The position numbers were made by a program, and so were the translations under genes. A DNA stretch of 64,000 bases, taken from positions 1 through 64,000 of the forward strand of contig JAFTVG010000016.1 in assembly GCA_017465885.1 (NCBI GenBank). Direction: 5' to 3'. Shown one piece after another: positions 13,786-23,130 of this stretch (its first letter is position 1; each line of letters starts with the position of its first letter). Below the pieces are notes generated by a model that ran no database searches, was not told the DNA's origin, and saw only the letters and a program-made list of their open reading frames with translations. Source of the DNA: Clostridia bacterium (GTDB lineage: Bacteria; Bacillota; Clostridia; Oscillospirales; CAG-272).

Positions 13786-15063
13786 ATGTTCAAGAAGGCA
13801 TTATCTCTTGTTCTTACCCTTGCTATGGTCCTCTCCGCTTGCATGATTTTTGCATCCTGCCAGGGCGAAGAAGATCTGAAGGGTATGAGCGAATCCCCTC
13901 TGCCCGCTCCCGAGCTGACGGTGGATTTTGAAGTGAAGGACGATTTCAAGATCGGCTTCATCTTCCTGCACGACGAAAACTCTACCTACGACAAGAACTT
14001 CATCGATGCTGCGCAGAGCGTGAAGACCCTGCTGGGGCTGAGCGACGAGCAGGTTCTGATGAAGGTCAACATTCCCGAGAGCAACGACTGCTACGAGGCA
14101 GCAGTTGACCTTGCAAACAAGGGCTGCGACGTGATCTTTGCAGACAGCTTCGGTCACGAGTCCTTCATTCTGCAGGCTGCAAAGGAATTCCCTAGCGTGC
14201 AGTTCTGCCACGCTACCGGTACCATGGCTCACACCGCTGAGCAGGCGAACTTCCACAACGCATTCGCTTCCATCTACGAAGGCAGATATCTTGCAGGTAT
14301 CGCTGCAGGTCTGAAGCTCAACGAGATGATCGAGGCAAAGAAGATCACCCCTGAAGAGGCTGTAATGGGCTACGTTGGCGCATTCACCTACGCTGAGGTT
14401 ATCTCCGGTCTGACCTCCTTCTATCTGGGTGCAAAGTCTGTTTGCCCCTCCGTGACCATGAAGGTTCAGTTCACCGGCTCCTGGTACGACGAGGGTCTGG
14501 AGAAGGAAGCAGCAGAGGCTCTTCTTTCCAAGGGCTGCGTTCTCATCAGCCAGCACGCTGACTCTATGGGCGCTCCCACCGCTTGCGAAGTAAAGGGCGT
14601 TCCCAACGTTTCCTACAACGGCAGCACCTATGCCGCTTGCCCCGAGACCTTTATCGTTTCTTCCGCGATCAACTGGGCTCCCTACTTCCTGCACATCATC
14701 AAGTGCGCCAACACCGATACTGCCATCGAGGCTGACTGGTGCGGCGGTATCGCAGAGGGCTCCGTGGTTCTGTCCGGCATCAACCTGGACGTTGCCGCTG
14801 AGGGCACCGAGAAGGCGATCAAGGACGCGATCGCAGGCTTCAAGGCAGGCACTCTGCACGTATTTGACGTGGCAAAGGACGATTTCATCACCGTTGAAGG
14901 CCAGAAGCTGACCGAGTACACGGCTGACGTTGACTATGACGAAGCCTTCACCAAGGATACTCAGGTTATCAAGGACGGCTACTTTGCAGAATCCGAGTTC
15001 CGTTCCGCTCCTTACTTCGATATCAACATCGACGGTATCGAGTTCCTCAACGCAAAGTATTAA
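13786..15063 (+). CDS. BMP/PnrA-family nucleoside-binding lipoprotein
   Basis: A 425-residue substrate-binding protein of a purine nucleoside ABC importer, anchored outside the membrane. It has a signal peptide with lipobox FASC, then the Bmp fold: FKIGFIFLHDENSTYDKNF, DVIFADSFGHESFIL, FCHATGT, GYVGAFTYAEV, GCVLISQHADSMGAP and APYFLHIIKC. It is somewhat longer than the typical 350 residues. GGAGG precedes the ATG. It is followed by a stem-loop and the ATPase gene, and xpt upstream supports purine specificity. Confidence 0.92.
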   Translation: MFKKALSLVLTLAMVLSACMIFASCQGEEDLKGMSESPLPAPELTVDFEVKDDFKIGFIFLHDENSTYDKNFIDAAQSVKTLLGLSDEQVLMKVNIPESNDCYEAAVDLANKGCDVIFADSFGHESFILQAAKEFPSVQFCHATGTMAHTAEQANFHNAFASIYEGRYLAGIAAGLKLNEMIEAKKITPEEAVMGYVGAFTYAEVISGLTSFYLGAKSVCPSVTMKVQFTGSWYDEGLEKEAAEALLSKGCVLISQHADSMGAPTACEVKGVPNVSYNGSTYAACPETFIVSSAINWAPYFLHIIKCANTDTAIEADWCGGIAEGSVVLSGINLDVAAEGTEKAIKDAIAGFKAGTLHVFDVAKDDFITVEGQKLTEYTADVDYDEAFTKDTQVIKDGYFAESEFRSAPYFDINIDGIEFLNAKY

Positions 15064-15086
15064 TCGCGTTATTCCGAAACAATCAA

Positions 15087-15129
15087 GGGGTTGCCCCGCT
15101 TTTTGCGGCGCAACCCCAAAGGCTTTTTA
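15087..15129 (+). terminator. Stem-loop between binding protein and ABC ATPase
   Basis: GGGGTTGC (15087-15094) pairs with GCAACCCC (15110-15117), with an inner stem CCGC/GCGG. The following T-run is short and broken. It probably acts as a leaky terminator or mRNA stabiliser so that binding protein is made in excess over the membrane parts. Confidence 0.55.
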
Positions 15130-15217
15130 AAAGAAAACGGTCAACCCCCAAAAAAGCCCATTTGCGGGCGAAACTGCGCTTTTTGCGCAATTTTTCAGCT
15201 ACAAACGGAGGTGCATC

Positions 15218-16765
15218 GTGAACAACGTTGCCGCAGTAGAACTTGTAAACGTGACCAAGACCTTCGGGTCGGTGGTTGCCAACAAAAACGTCAATATGGA
15301 CGTGAGAAAGGGAGAGATCCTTGCCATTCTGGGAGAAAACGGAAGCGGCAAGACCACCCTGATGAATATGCTTTCGGGTATTTACCATCCCGACGAAGGT
15401 CAGATCTATATCGATGGCAAGGAGGCGGTGATCTCTTCACCCAAGGACGCCTTTGCCTATAAGATCGGAATGATCCATCAGCATTTCAAGCTGGTGGACG
15501 TCTTTACCGCCGCCGAAAACATCGTTTTGGGTATTGACGACGGCAAATTCGATCCCAAGGGGATCAGCAAAAAGGTGGAGGAGATCAGCGCCAGATACGG
15601 CTTTGAGATCGACCCGACCAAGAAGATTTATGAAATGGCGGTCTCCGAAAAGCAGACGGTGGAGATCGTGAAGGTGCTTTACAGAGGCGCCGATATTTTG
15701 ATTCTTGACGAACCCACGGCAGTTCTTACCCCTCAGGAGACCCGAAAGCTTTTTGCGGTCTTGCGTCAGATGAGAGAGGATGGAAAGGCCGTGATCATTA
15801 TAACCCACAAGCTGCACGAGGTGCTGTCCATCTCGGACAGAGTTGCCATTTTAAGAAAGGGCGAGCATATCGCCACGGTCAACACGGCAGAGACCGACGA
15901 GACCGAGCTCACCGAGCTGATGGTGGGTCAGAAGGTGGCGCTGAACATCGAGCGCGACGAGCCGCAGGGCTCTGTTGACCGATTGACTGTTTCCCATGTC
16001 AACTGCGTCAGCAGGGAAGGGGTAAAGCTTCTTGACGACGTGAGCTTCACCGCCAAGTCGGGCGAGATCTTGGGTATTGCGGGCATTGCGGGCAGCGGAC
16101 AAAGAGAACTGCTGGAGGCAATTGCGGGACTTCAGCACCTTGACGGCGGTGAGATCACCTATGTCAACCCCAAAAACGGCGAGGTGGTCAATTTAAGAGA
16201 CAAGAACCCCAAGCAGATCAAGGAGCTGGGCGTGCGCCTGTCCTTCGTGCCCGAGGATCGTCTGGGCATGGGTCTGGTGGGCAATATGGACATCACCGAC
16301 AATATGATGCTGCGCAGCTACAGACGTGGAAAGTCCATGTTCCTTGACAGAAAGCGTCCCAAAAACCTGGCAGACGAGATCATCAAGAGCCTGCAGGTGG
16401 TCACCCCCGGTACCAGCACCCCCGTCAGACGTCTTTCGGGCGGTAACGTGCAAAAGGTGCTGGTGGGCAGAGAGATTTCCTCGGCACCCAGCGTGCTGAT
16501 GGTGGCTTATCCCGTAAGAGGACTGGACATCAATTCGTCCTACACCATCTACAATCTGCTCAATACCCAGAAGAGAAACGGCGTTGCCGTCATCTTTGTG
16601 GGCGAGGATCTGGACGTGCTCATGGAGTTGTGCGACCGCATCATGGTCATCGGCTCAGGCAGGATCACGGGTACGGTGGACGGCAGAAGCTGTACCAAGG
16701 AAGAGATCGGCTATCTGATGACAAAGACCGAAAAGGCTGAGAATGAGGAAGGAGGAAAGGGCTGA
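15218..16765 (+). CDS. nupA: Nucleoside ABC transporter ATP-binding protein (two ATPase domains)
   Basis: A 515-residue tandem ABC ATPase of the sugar/nucleoside (RbsA/YufO) type. The first domain has Walker A GENGSGKTT and Walker B ILILDEPTAVL. The second has GIAGSGQRE, signature LSGGNVQK and a degenerate Walker B VLMVAYPVRGLD, as usual in this family. It powers purine nucleoside import with the two permeases that follow. Its stop overlaps the start of the first permease (TGATG). Confidence 0.92.
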   Translation: MNNVAAVELVNVTKTFGSVVANKNVNMDVRKGEILAILGENGSGKTTLMNMLSGIYHPDEGQIYIDGKEAVISSPKDAFAYKIGMIHQHFKLVDVFTAAENIVLGIDDGKFDPKGISKKVEEISARYGFEIDPTKKIYEMAVSEKQTVEIVKVLYRGADILILDEPTAVLTPQETRKLFAVLRQMREDGKAVIIITHKLHEVLSISDRVAILRKGEHIATVNTAETDETELTELMVGQKVALNIERDEPQGSVDRLTVSHVNCVSREGVKLLDDVSFTAKSGEILGIAGIAGSGQRELLEAIAGLQHLDGGEITYVNPKNGEVVNLRDKNPKQIKELGVRLSFVPEDRLGMGLVGNMDITDNMMLRSYRRGKSMFLDRKRPKNLADEIIKSLQVVTPGTSTPVRRLSGGNVQKVLVGREISSAPSVLMVAYPVRGLDINSSYTIYNLLNTQKRNGVAVIFVGEDLDVLMELCDRIMVIGSGRITGTVDGRSCTKEEIGYLMTKTEKAENEEGGKG

Positions 16766-17940
16766 TGAAAAAGGAAAAGAACGCAAAGACTGCGGCAAAG
16801 CCCGCACCTTCTCTCAAAAAGGATCGGGAGATGCCCTTTTACGTCGTCAAGCGGGGCGATGCAGCAAAGACTCCGGGCAGATCCATTCTGATCCACGGCG
16901 GTGCTATTCTGATCGCACTGCTCCTTTGCGGAATCGCAACCATTTTCGTAACGGGTGACAACCCCATTTCCATTTACGCCACCATGTTTAAGGGGGCGTT
17001 CGGTGATGCGCATAACCTGTGGAAGACTCTGCAGGATATCGCCATCCTGCTGTGCGTGTCGCTGGCGGTGACCCCCGCCTTCAAGATGCGCTTCTGGAAC
17101 ACGGGTGCGGAGGGTCAGGTGCTCATCAGTGCTCTTGCCACCGCAATGTGTATGTTTTATCTTGGCGGGGCGGTTCCAACTCCCGTCCTGATGCTCATTA
17201 TGATCCTCTGCAGCATTCTTGCGGGTGTGATCTGGGCGGTGGTCCCCGCCGTATTCAAGGCCTTCTGGGGCACCAACGAAACGCTCTTTACTTTGATGAT
17301 GAACTACGTTGCCATCCAGCTTGTGGAGGTCTTTTTGAAGGTTGCCGACAAGAGCGGCTCCAACACCGTGGGTCCCAACCTTCTGAAGCACGGATGGTTT
17401 CCCGAGCTGTTCGGGCAGAAGTATCTGCTCAACATCCTGATCGTTGCCGTCCTGACGGTGCTGGTGTATATCTATCTGAAGTACAGCAAGCAGGGCTACG
17501 AGATCTCGGTGGTGGGCGAAAGTGAAAACACCGCACGCTATATCGGTGTCAACGTGAAAAAGGTCATCATCCGCACCATGGTGGTGTCGGGCGCTCTTTG
17601 CGGTGTGGCGGGTCTTCTGCTGGTGGCGGGAACCTCCCACTCCATCGACTCAAATCTGGTGGGCGGAAGAGGCTTTACTGCCATTATGGTGTCCTGGCTT
17701 GCAAAGTTTGATCCGCTGATGATGGTGCTGACCACCCTGCTTCTCGTCTTCCTTGACAGAGGCGCTTCGGAGGTGACTACCAATTTCGGTCTGAACTCCG
17801 CCTACTCGGAGATCTTGACCGGCGTGATCATCTTCTTCATCATCGGATGTGAGTTCTTTATCAACTATAAGGTCATGATCAACAGAAACCATCCCTTCTT
17901 CAAGAAGAAGGAGCAGGAAGCCGCAAAGGAGGTGCTCTGA
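16765..17940 (+). CDS. nupB: Nucleoside ABC transporter permease 1
   Basis: A 391-residue BPD_transp_2-type permease with about ten hydrophobic segments. Family marks are KMRFWNTGAEGQVLISALA near residues 110-130 and LNSAYSEILTGVIIFFIIGCE near the end. The N-terminal ~45 residues are polar and cytoplasmic. It is translationally coupled to the ATPase and followed one base later by the second permease. It pairs with that subunit to form the membrane channel. Confidence 0.92.
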   Translation: MKKEKNAKTAAKPAPSLKKDREMPFYVVKRGDAAKTPGRSILIHGGAILIALLLCGIATIFVTGDNPISIYATMFKGAFGDAHNLWKTLQDIAILLCVSLAVTPAFKMRFWNTGAEGQVLISALATAMCMFYLGGAVPTPVLMLIMILCSILAGVIWAVVPAVFKAFWGTNETLFTLMMNYVAIQLVEVFLKVADKSGSNTVGPNLLKHGWFPELFGQKYLLNILIVAVLTVLVYIYLKYSKQGYEISVVGESENTARYIGVNVKKVIIRTMVVSGALCGVAGLLLVAGTSHSIDSNLVGGRGFTAIMVSWLAKFDPLMMVLTTLLLVFLDRGASEVTTNFGLNSAYSEILTGVIIFFIIGCEFFINYKVMINRNHPFFKKKEQEAAKEVL

Positions 17941-17941
17941 A

Positions 17942-18964
17942 ATGTTTGAATTTCTGTCTCAGTTTATACAGCGCTCCATTCTGCAGGGCACGGCGCTCCT
18001 TTTCGGCTCCACCGGTGAGATCATTACCGAAAAGTCGGGCAATCTGAACTTGGGTATCCCCGGTATCATGTATATGGGCGGTATCTGCGGCGTTATCGGC
18101 GGCTTCTTTTATCAGAATGCCGCAGGACGGAGCATCAACCCCGTTTTGGCAATCCTTATCCCCCTGCTTGCATCGCTTCTCGGTTCGCTTGCGGCTTCGC
18201 TGATCTACAGCTTCCTGACCATTACTTTAAAGGCAAACCAGAACGTGACGGGTCTTGCCCTGACCACCTTCGGTGTGGGCTTCGGTAACTTCTTCGGCGG
18301 GTCGCTGATCAAGCTGGTGGACAGTGACGTGCCCTCCATCGCGCTGACCAAGATCGCAAAGGTCTACAAGACCACCCTCCCCTTTGCAGAAAAGCTGGCG
18401 GATTCGGAAAACATCTTCGGGAAGATCTTATATTGGTTCTGCCAGACCTTCCTTTCCTACGGCTTTATGGTCTATCTCGCGGTGATCATCGCGCTGGTTG
18501 CGGCAATGGTGTTGAAAAAGACCAGAGTGGGTCTTCATCTGCGTGCGGTGGGTGAGAACCCCGCAACGGCAGACGCGGCGGGCATCAACGTGACGGCGTA
18601 TAAGTATTTTGCCACCTGCATCGGCGGTATGATCGCGGGTCTGGGCGGACTCTACTACGTGATCGACTACGCCAACGGCGTGTGGTCCAACAACGGCTTC
18701 GGCGACCGCGGCTGGCTTGCCATCGCGCTGGTCATCTTCGCCGTCTGGAAGCCCAATCTTGCAATCCTCGGCTCCTACCTTTTCGGCGGACTGTATATCC
18801 TTTTCAACTACATCGACGGTGCAAGTATGCAGGTCATCCCTCTCTTGAAGATGCTGCCTTACGTGGTCACCATCATCGTGCTCATCGTCGTGAGTATGCG
18901 TAAAAAGAAGGAAAACCAGCCTCCCGCATCCCTCGGACTCTCCTATTTCAGAGAGGAGAGATAA
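17942..18964 (+). CDS. nupC: Nucleoside ABC transporter permease 2
   Basis: A 340-residue permease with the start GTALLFGSTGEIITEKSGNLNLGIPGIMYMG, characteristic of the YufQ/NupC subunit, and the EAA-like loop LHLRAVGENPATADAAGINV (~200). Multiple membrane helices run to ~325, then a short basic tail. It is the last gene of the xpt-nup cluster, followed by a terminator. Confidence 0.92.
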   Translation: MFEFLSQFIQRSILQGTALLFGSTGEIITEKSGNLNLGIPGIMYMGGICGVIGGFFYQNAAGRSINPVLAILIPLLASLLGSLAASLIYSFLTITLKANQNVTGLALTTFGVGFGNFFGGSLIKLVDSDVPSIALTKIAKVYKTTLPFAEKLADSENIFGKILYWFCQTFLSYGFMVYLAVIIALVAAMVLKKTRVGLHLRAVGENPATADAAGINVTAYKYFATCIGGMIAGLGGLYYVIDYANGVWSNNGFGDRGWLAIALVIFAVWKPNLAILGSYLFGGLYILFNYIDGASMQVIPLLKMLPYVVTIIVLIVVSMRKKKENQPPASLGLSYFREER

Positions 18965-18977
18965 AAAGCCTTGAAAG

Positions 18978-19008
18978 AGGGCGGATCGCTTTGCGGTCTG
19001 CCCTTTTT
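18978..19008 (+). terminator. Terminator of the nucleoside transporter operon
   Basis: AGGGCGGATCG (18978-18988) pairs with CGGTCTGCCCT (18994-19004) with two wobbles, followed by a T-run. Confidence 0.75.
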
Positions 19009-19099
19009 CGTTGCCCCGAGGGAGAACGAAAAGGGTGTAAACGATTTGTTAAAATGCGGAATTTTCTCGTTATATGATGGGAAAATGGCATTTGCGGTG

Positions 19100-19128
19100 T
19101 TGACAAAAATGTAAAACTATGATAAAAT
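19100..19128 (+). promoter_or_regulatory. Promoter of the NahK-like kinase gene
   Basis: TTGACA (19100-19105), 17 bp, TAAAAT (19123-19128). A leader of about 180 nt follows, in which I see no clear riboswitch. Confidence 0.7.
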
Positions 19129-19315
19129 AATATGAAAAGTAATGGCGTTGCAAGGATGGCGGCGCAAAGATAAAGACTGTTTTGAATGAAGGACGGCAAT
19201 AAACCGCGAGCGCAAAAGGCGTGTGGCAAAAAAGAACTTTCGGCATATACTGAAGAAGGATCGGGGCTTGCCCTGAGGATGACGCGTTGGTTGGCGGTTA
19301 TATTTGGAGGAATAC

Positions 19316-20410
19316 ATGATCGGTACCGGAATGGAATACGATTTTAAGCATATAGGCGAGGTGTTCAGGCTTCAGGGCACTCTTTCAAGAGTAGAGCCCA
19401 TCAGCGGCGGAAACATCAACAAGACCTATAGAGTGGTATATATCAGAGAAGGGGGCGTGGAAAAGTCCTACCTCTTCCAAAAGATCAATACCTACGTGTT
19501 CAAGAAGCCCGAGGAGGTAATGGAGAACATCGACAGAGTCACCACCCACATCTATCGCAAGAGGGGCGGGATAAACGTCTTGCATTTCCATCACACGGCA
19601 GAGGGAAAGAACTATCACGAGGAAAAGAGCACGCACGATTTCTGGAGAGTGTGCAACTATCTTGATTCGGTGACCTTTGACGTTTGTCAGGACATTCGGG
19701 TGCTTTATCTTGCAGGTGTGGCGTTCGGTATGTTCCAAAAGGACCTCAGCGATTTCGACGCTTCGCTTCTTCACGAGACCATCTCCTCCTTCCACGATAC
19801 CGAAAAGCGGCTGGACACCCTTTTTGCCAGCGTTGAGGCAGACGCTTACGGAAGAGTGGCAGAGGTGAAGGAAGAGATCGACTACATCGCCAGCGTCAGA
19901 CAAAAGGCGGGAACGCTGAGCAGAATGCAAAAGGAGGGAAGCCTGCCTTTGCGGGTGACCCATAATGATACCAAGATCAACAACGTTCTCTTCCACCCCG
20001 AGACCTATCAGCCTTTGACGGTGATCGACCTTGACACCGTTATGCCGGGACTGGTCGCCAACGACTTTGGCGATGCTGTGCGCTTTGCGGCAAACACCTC
20101 GGTGGAGGACGAAAAGGATTTATCCAAGGTGTCCTTCGATCTTGAAAAATTCAAGGCGTTTGCAGAGGGCTTCATCCCCTGCCTGAAGGATAGCCTCACC
20201 GAGCAGGAGATCAAGACTCTGGCACTCAGCGTTTTCTGCATCACCGTGGAGCTCGCCTCCCGCTTCCTTGACGACTACATCACCGGAGACAAGTATTTCA
20301 AGACCCTTTACGAGGGACACAATCTGGTGCGTACCAGAGCACAGCTGACCCTTGCAAAGGATATCGAAAGAAAGCTTCCTCAGATGGAAAAGATCGTTGC
20401 AGAGATCTGA
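19316..20410 (+). CDS. Phosphotransferase family protein, NahK-like sugar 1-kinase
   Basis: A 364-residue APH-fold kinase. It has an ATP-lid strand ISGGNINKTYRV (~25-36), FQKINTYVFKKPEEVMENI, the Brenner motif THNDTKINNVLF (catalytic Asp and Asn) and the metal-binding VIDLDTVMPGL. This combination is seen in N-acetylhexosamine 1-kinases and relatives that phosphorylate a sugar at C1. The start at 19316 is chosen from GGAGG 5 bases upstream; an upstream TTG would overlap that site. The substrate cannot be decided from the sequence. It is followed by a small membrane protein gene. Confidence 0.8.
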   Translation: MIGTGMEYDFKHIGEVFRLQGTLSRVEPISGGNINKTYRVVYIREGGVEKSYLFQKINTYVFKKPEEVMENIDRVTTHIYRKRGGINVLHFHHTAEGKNYHEEKSTHDFWRVCNYLDSVTFDVCQDIRVLYLAGVAFGMFQKDLSDFDASLLHETISSFHDTEKRLDTLFASVEADAYGRVAEVKEEIDYIASVRQKAGTLSRMQKEGSLPLRVTHNDTKINNVLFHPETYQPLTVIDLDTVMPGLVANDFGDAVRFAANTSVEDEKDLSKVSFDLEKFKAFAEGFIPCLKDSLTEQEIKTLALSVFCITVELASRFLDDYITGDKYFKTLYEGHNLVRTRAQLTLAKDIERKLPQMEKIVAEI

Positions 20411-20457
20411 AGACCCGCGCGCCTGAGGACGCAAATCTGATGAAAGGTGAATAACTT

Positions 20458-20718
20458 ATGAGCAAGACCAAAAAGACGCTGATCGTGATCGCTTCGGTGG
20501 TGGGCGGAATCGCTCTGCTTTGTGCCATTGCATACGGCATTTTCTACGGCGTGCTGACCCATCTTTTCGCAAAGACCAACTACGTTTCCGAGCCCGAGAT
20601 CGTCGTGCCCTCAAGCTGGGATGCAGATGAGGACGGGATCGGCGCAAGCACCGACATCGAGGATCTGATCAATCAGCTTGAAAAGGAAGAGGCTGAAAAA
20701 AATCAAAACGGCAACTGA
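20458..20718 (+). CDS. Small single-span membrane protein
   Basis: An 86-residue protein. A basic N-terminus (MSKTKKT) precedes one membrane helix (~8-30) and an acidic tail with IEDLINQLEKEEAEK. No known family. AAAGGTG lies upstream, it follows the kinase gene by 47 bases and ends in a terminator, so it is probably co-transcribed with the kinase. Confidence 0.65.
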   Translation: MSKTKKTLIVIASVVGGIALLCAIAYGIFYGVLTHLFAKTNYVSEPEIVVPSSWDADEDGIGASTDIEDLINQLEKEEAEKNQNGN

Positions 20719-20721
20719 CTG

Positions 20722-20752
20722 AAAACCCCGAAGCACCTTTCGGGGTTTTTTA
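20722..20752 (+). terminator. Terminator after small membrane protein gene
   Basis: AAAACCCCGAA / TTCGGGGTTTT stem with a T-run. Confidence 0.9.
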
Positions 20753-20761
20753 ACGGTCGCC

Positions 20762-20790
20762 TTGAAAAATAGAAAAAAGTGTGTTATAAT
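20762..20790 (+). promoter_or_regulatory. Promoter of the DtxR/MntR-type regulator
   Basis: TTGAAA (20762-20767), 17 bp, TATAAT (20785-20790). Confidence 0.75.
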
Positions 20791-20821
20791 AAAAAAAGAA
20801 CTGTTCGGGAGGTAAAAAGCG

Positions 20822-21202
20822 ATGCTTCATTTGCATGAATCGGGCGAAATGTATTTGGAATCCATCTACGTGCTCTGCAAGCAAAAGGGTGCGGTGAGAT
20901 CGGTGGACGTTTGTGAATATATGGGATACTCCAAGCCCAGCGTGAGCAGAGCGGTGGGGCTTCTCAAAAAGGGAGGATATCTGACTGTAGATAAGGATGG
21001 CTATCTTTCCTTGACCGAGGAGGGCGTACGGATGGCTGAAAAGACCTACGAGCGTCATACCGTGCTTTCCGAAGCATTTGAGCTGATGGGGGTGCCTGCA
21101 CAGGTGGCGGCGGATGACGCCTGCCGGATCGAGCATCACATCAGCGACGTGACCTTTGAGGCACTCAAGCAGTATTTGAAGAAGGTCAAGGAGGGGCGCT
21201 GA
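20822..21202 (+). CDS. DtxR/MntR-family metal-dependent transcriptional regulator
   Basis: A 126-residue regulator. A winged HTH covers ~1-65 (VDVCEYMGYSKPSVSRAVGLLKKGGYL, DGYLSLTEEGVRMAEK). A dimerisation helix region follows with YERHTVLSEAFELMGV and DACRIEHHISDVTFEAL, which carries the Glu/His/Asp residues used for metal binding in MntR (residue assignment is approximate). It lacks an SH3-like domain, as MntR does. It probably represses Mn or Fe uptake genes located elsewhere. It is monocistronic. Confidence 0.88.
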   Translation: MLHLHESGEMYLESIYVLCKQKGAVRSVDVCEYMGYSKPSVSRAVGLLKKGGYLTVDKDGYLSLTEEGVRMAEKTYERHTVLSEAFELMGVPAQVAADDACRIEHHISDVTFEALKQYLKKVKEGR

Positions 21203-21233
21203 CCGCCCTTCAAAGCACAAAATGCATAAAACA

Positions 21234-21280
21234 CGCCAAGCCGATACCCCCTTGGGGAGTATTGTAAGCTTGGCGGTTTT
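21234..21280. terminator. Terminator between convergent genes
   Basis: CGCCAAGC (21234-21241) pairs with GCTTGGCG (21268-21275) around an inner stem ATACCCC/GGGGAGTAT, followed by TTTT. Confidence 0.7.
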
Positions 21281-21315
21281 CGTATCAGGGAGATCCTTTG
21301 AAAAAGGGCACGCGG

Positions 21316-22365
21316 CTAAAAGAGGGAGGCAAGAAGATCCTTTTCGTATTCCTCAAGAGAGGAAAAGTCCATGGCAGAGCCGTAGATCTCCTCTGCCTTG
21401 AAATGCAGGTCCTTGACTTCGGAAAGCAGCTCCAGCGCCGAGTCAACCAGCATCTCCTCGCTCTTTTCCAACCGTTTGAGCTGATCCTTCCTGCTTTTTT
21501 CGGGGGAAGAGAGCAGTCTGCGGGGATCGACGATCCGTTCCCGCTCAAGAAGAAGGGCGTCTCCGCATCTGAACAGACAGCGGCTTTCTTCGAAATAAAG
21601 GGCGTCGGGCTTGAGGGTCAACGGATCGAGCAACAGCAGCATTCTTTGCTCCTTCTCTCGGGCTTTTTGAAGGAGAAGCTCCAAAAGATGGGTGCTTGCG
21701 GCATAACGGGGGAGGATGGTCACGATGCAGTCTGCCCGTTTTAAAAGCGCGTCGGAGATCAGTGCTCCCCGCATACTCAGCGCCTTTTGAAAAAGAACGG
21801 TGGCTTTCCCTTTTTTTGAAAAGACCTTTTTTGCCCACCGACTTACCGTCTGCTCCCCTTTTTTTAAATCCAACAGCTCGTTTGAAAGGGACTCTCTGCA
21901 AAGAGCGGCGTTTTTGGCAGCCTCCAGCAGGAGATAGGCGCGGGAGTAAAGCTCCTTTTTGCCAAGAGAAAGAAGCTCCAGCTCCTTTTTGCGGGCGGCG
22001 AGTGCAGAGGCGTTCCAAAAGCGGCCCGTGTCGGCGATCTGCTCTCTTGCCCCGGGCAAAAGGGGCTCTAACAGATGAGGGGCGGTGGCATCGGCAAAGG
22101 CAACGCCCTGCTCAGGCAGGATCAGTCCGTCTAAAGAGGAAGGATCGGAGGAGCAGAGAATGGGCAGGACGGGCAGGGCGCGTTTTTCGGCTTCCCGCCA
22201 AACCTTTTTCATCAATCCCGACTTGCCCGTGCCGGGTCCCCCTTTTACAAGATAAAGGGTAGAGGAGCCTTGAAGGAGCTCGTTAAAATACGAAACGAAG
22301 CCGAAGCCCGAATTGGCGCAGACGAACAGTCCGCCTTGAGAGGAAAAGGGAGTATAGGTGGTCAT
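21316..22365 (-). CDS. PRK06851-type P-loop ATPase
   Basis: A 349-residue protein. The P-loop KGGPGTGKSGLMKKV is at about residues 42-56. It is followed by the family pattern CSSDPSSLDGLILPEQGVAFADATAPHLLEPLLPGARE. The rest is helical with many Leu/Lys/Glu. Family members in Firmicutes are uncharacterised nucleotide-binding proteins, often in spore formers. The start at 22365 is chosen from GGAGG just upstream; a longer frame has no ribosome binding site. It is a lone gene. Confidence 0.75.
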   Translation of the reverse strand: MTTYTPFSSQGGLFVCANSGFGFVSYFNELLQGSSTLYLVKGGPGTGKSGLMKKVWREAEKRALPVLPILCSSDPSSLDGLILPEQGVAFADATAPHLLEPLLPGAREQIADTGRFWNASALAARKKELELLSLGKKELYSRAYLLLEAAKNAALCRESLSNELLDLKKGEQTVSRWAKKVFSKKGKATVLFQKALSMRGALISDALLKRADCIVTILPRYAASTHLLELLLQKAREKEQRMLLLLDPLTLKPDALYFEESRCLFRCGDALLLERERIVDPRRLLSSPEKSRKDQLKRLEKSEEMLVDSALELLSEVKDLHFKAEEIYGSAMDFSSLEEYEKDLLASLF

Positions 22366-22438
22366 AAACCCTCCTTTTGCTTTTTTATAAGCAGTATATG
22401 CGAAAAATGCTAAAAGGAAACGGTGTACGATCAGAAAA

Positions 22439-22460
22439 GACGGATGCATTTGCATCCGTC
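22439..22460 (-). terminator. Perfect palindrome after the flavin reductase gene
   Basis: GACGGATGCA and TGCATCCGTC form an 11-bp palindromic arm pair, followed on the minus strand by a short T-run (TTTTCT). Probable terminator. Confidence 0.65.
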
Positions 22461-22472
22461 TGAGGATCAGCC

Positions 22473-23078
22473 TTAGCCGTCATTCTTTTTTTGAGGGCGG
22501 GGCTTTTGAGGGTGCTTCTTCTTTTTGCGCACCGAAAAGCCAAAGTCACCAAGCTTTTTGCCAAGGGCAAAGTATTCGCCGTGGGCGTAGGCGGCAAGAC
22601 CGCTTTTTTCAAGACAGAGCCTGCCGCTTTTGTCCATCAGCCTTTCGTCTGCCGTTACCGCCACCACGTCCAGGAGAAACATATGGTGGCTGCCCAGCTC
22701 CATCACCTCAAAGACCTTGCATTCGATAGAAAGCGGGCTTTCGGCAAGGGTGGGTGCGGACACGGCGGTGGAGGGGATGGGGGTGATCCCGCATTTTTCA
22801 AATTTGTTCAGATCCCTGCCCGATCTGACTCCGCAAAAGTCGGCGGTGCGCACAAGGCTTTCGGTGGTCAGATTGATGACCAGCTCGCCCGTTTCCTTGA
22901 TCAGACCGTAGGAATAGCGCTCGGGACGGATGGAAACGTAGGTTTTTGGGGGGCGGGTGTTGATGATGCCCGTCCAGGCGGCAGTCATCACGTTGGGATT
23001 TTCCATGGTTCCGCAGGTAATGAGTGCGGGGGGCAGGGGCGCCATTAATGCGCCGCCTTTAAAAAGAACTCGGCTCAT
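22473..23078 (-). CDS. Flavin reductase family protein (FMN-binding split barrel)
   Basis: A 201-residue protein. It has the flavin-reductase-like pattern PPALITCGTMENPNVMTAAW at the start, then PPKTYVSIRPERYSYGLI, ELVINLTTESLVRTADFCG and SHHMFLLDVVAV. These proteins bind FMN and reduce it or act as small flavoprotein oxidoreductases. The C-terminus ends in a Lys/Pro-rich tail. It is divergent from the pseudouridine synthase gene. Confidence 0.88.
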   Translation of the reverse strand: MSRVLFKGGALMAPLPPALITCGTMENPNVMTAAWTGIINTRPPKTYVSIRPERYSYGLIKETGELVINLTTESLVRTADFCGVRSGRDLNKFEKCGITPIPSTAVSAPTLAESPLSIECKVFEVMELGSHHMFLLDVVAVTADERLMDKSGRLCLEKSGLAAYAHGEYFALGKKLGDFGFSVRKKKKHPQKPRPQKKNDG

Positions 23079-23130
23079 AGTCTAACCTTTTTCTGCCGCA
23101 CGTTTTTTGCGGCAAGCGTTATTTTCTTAT

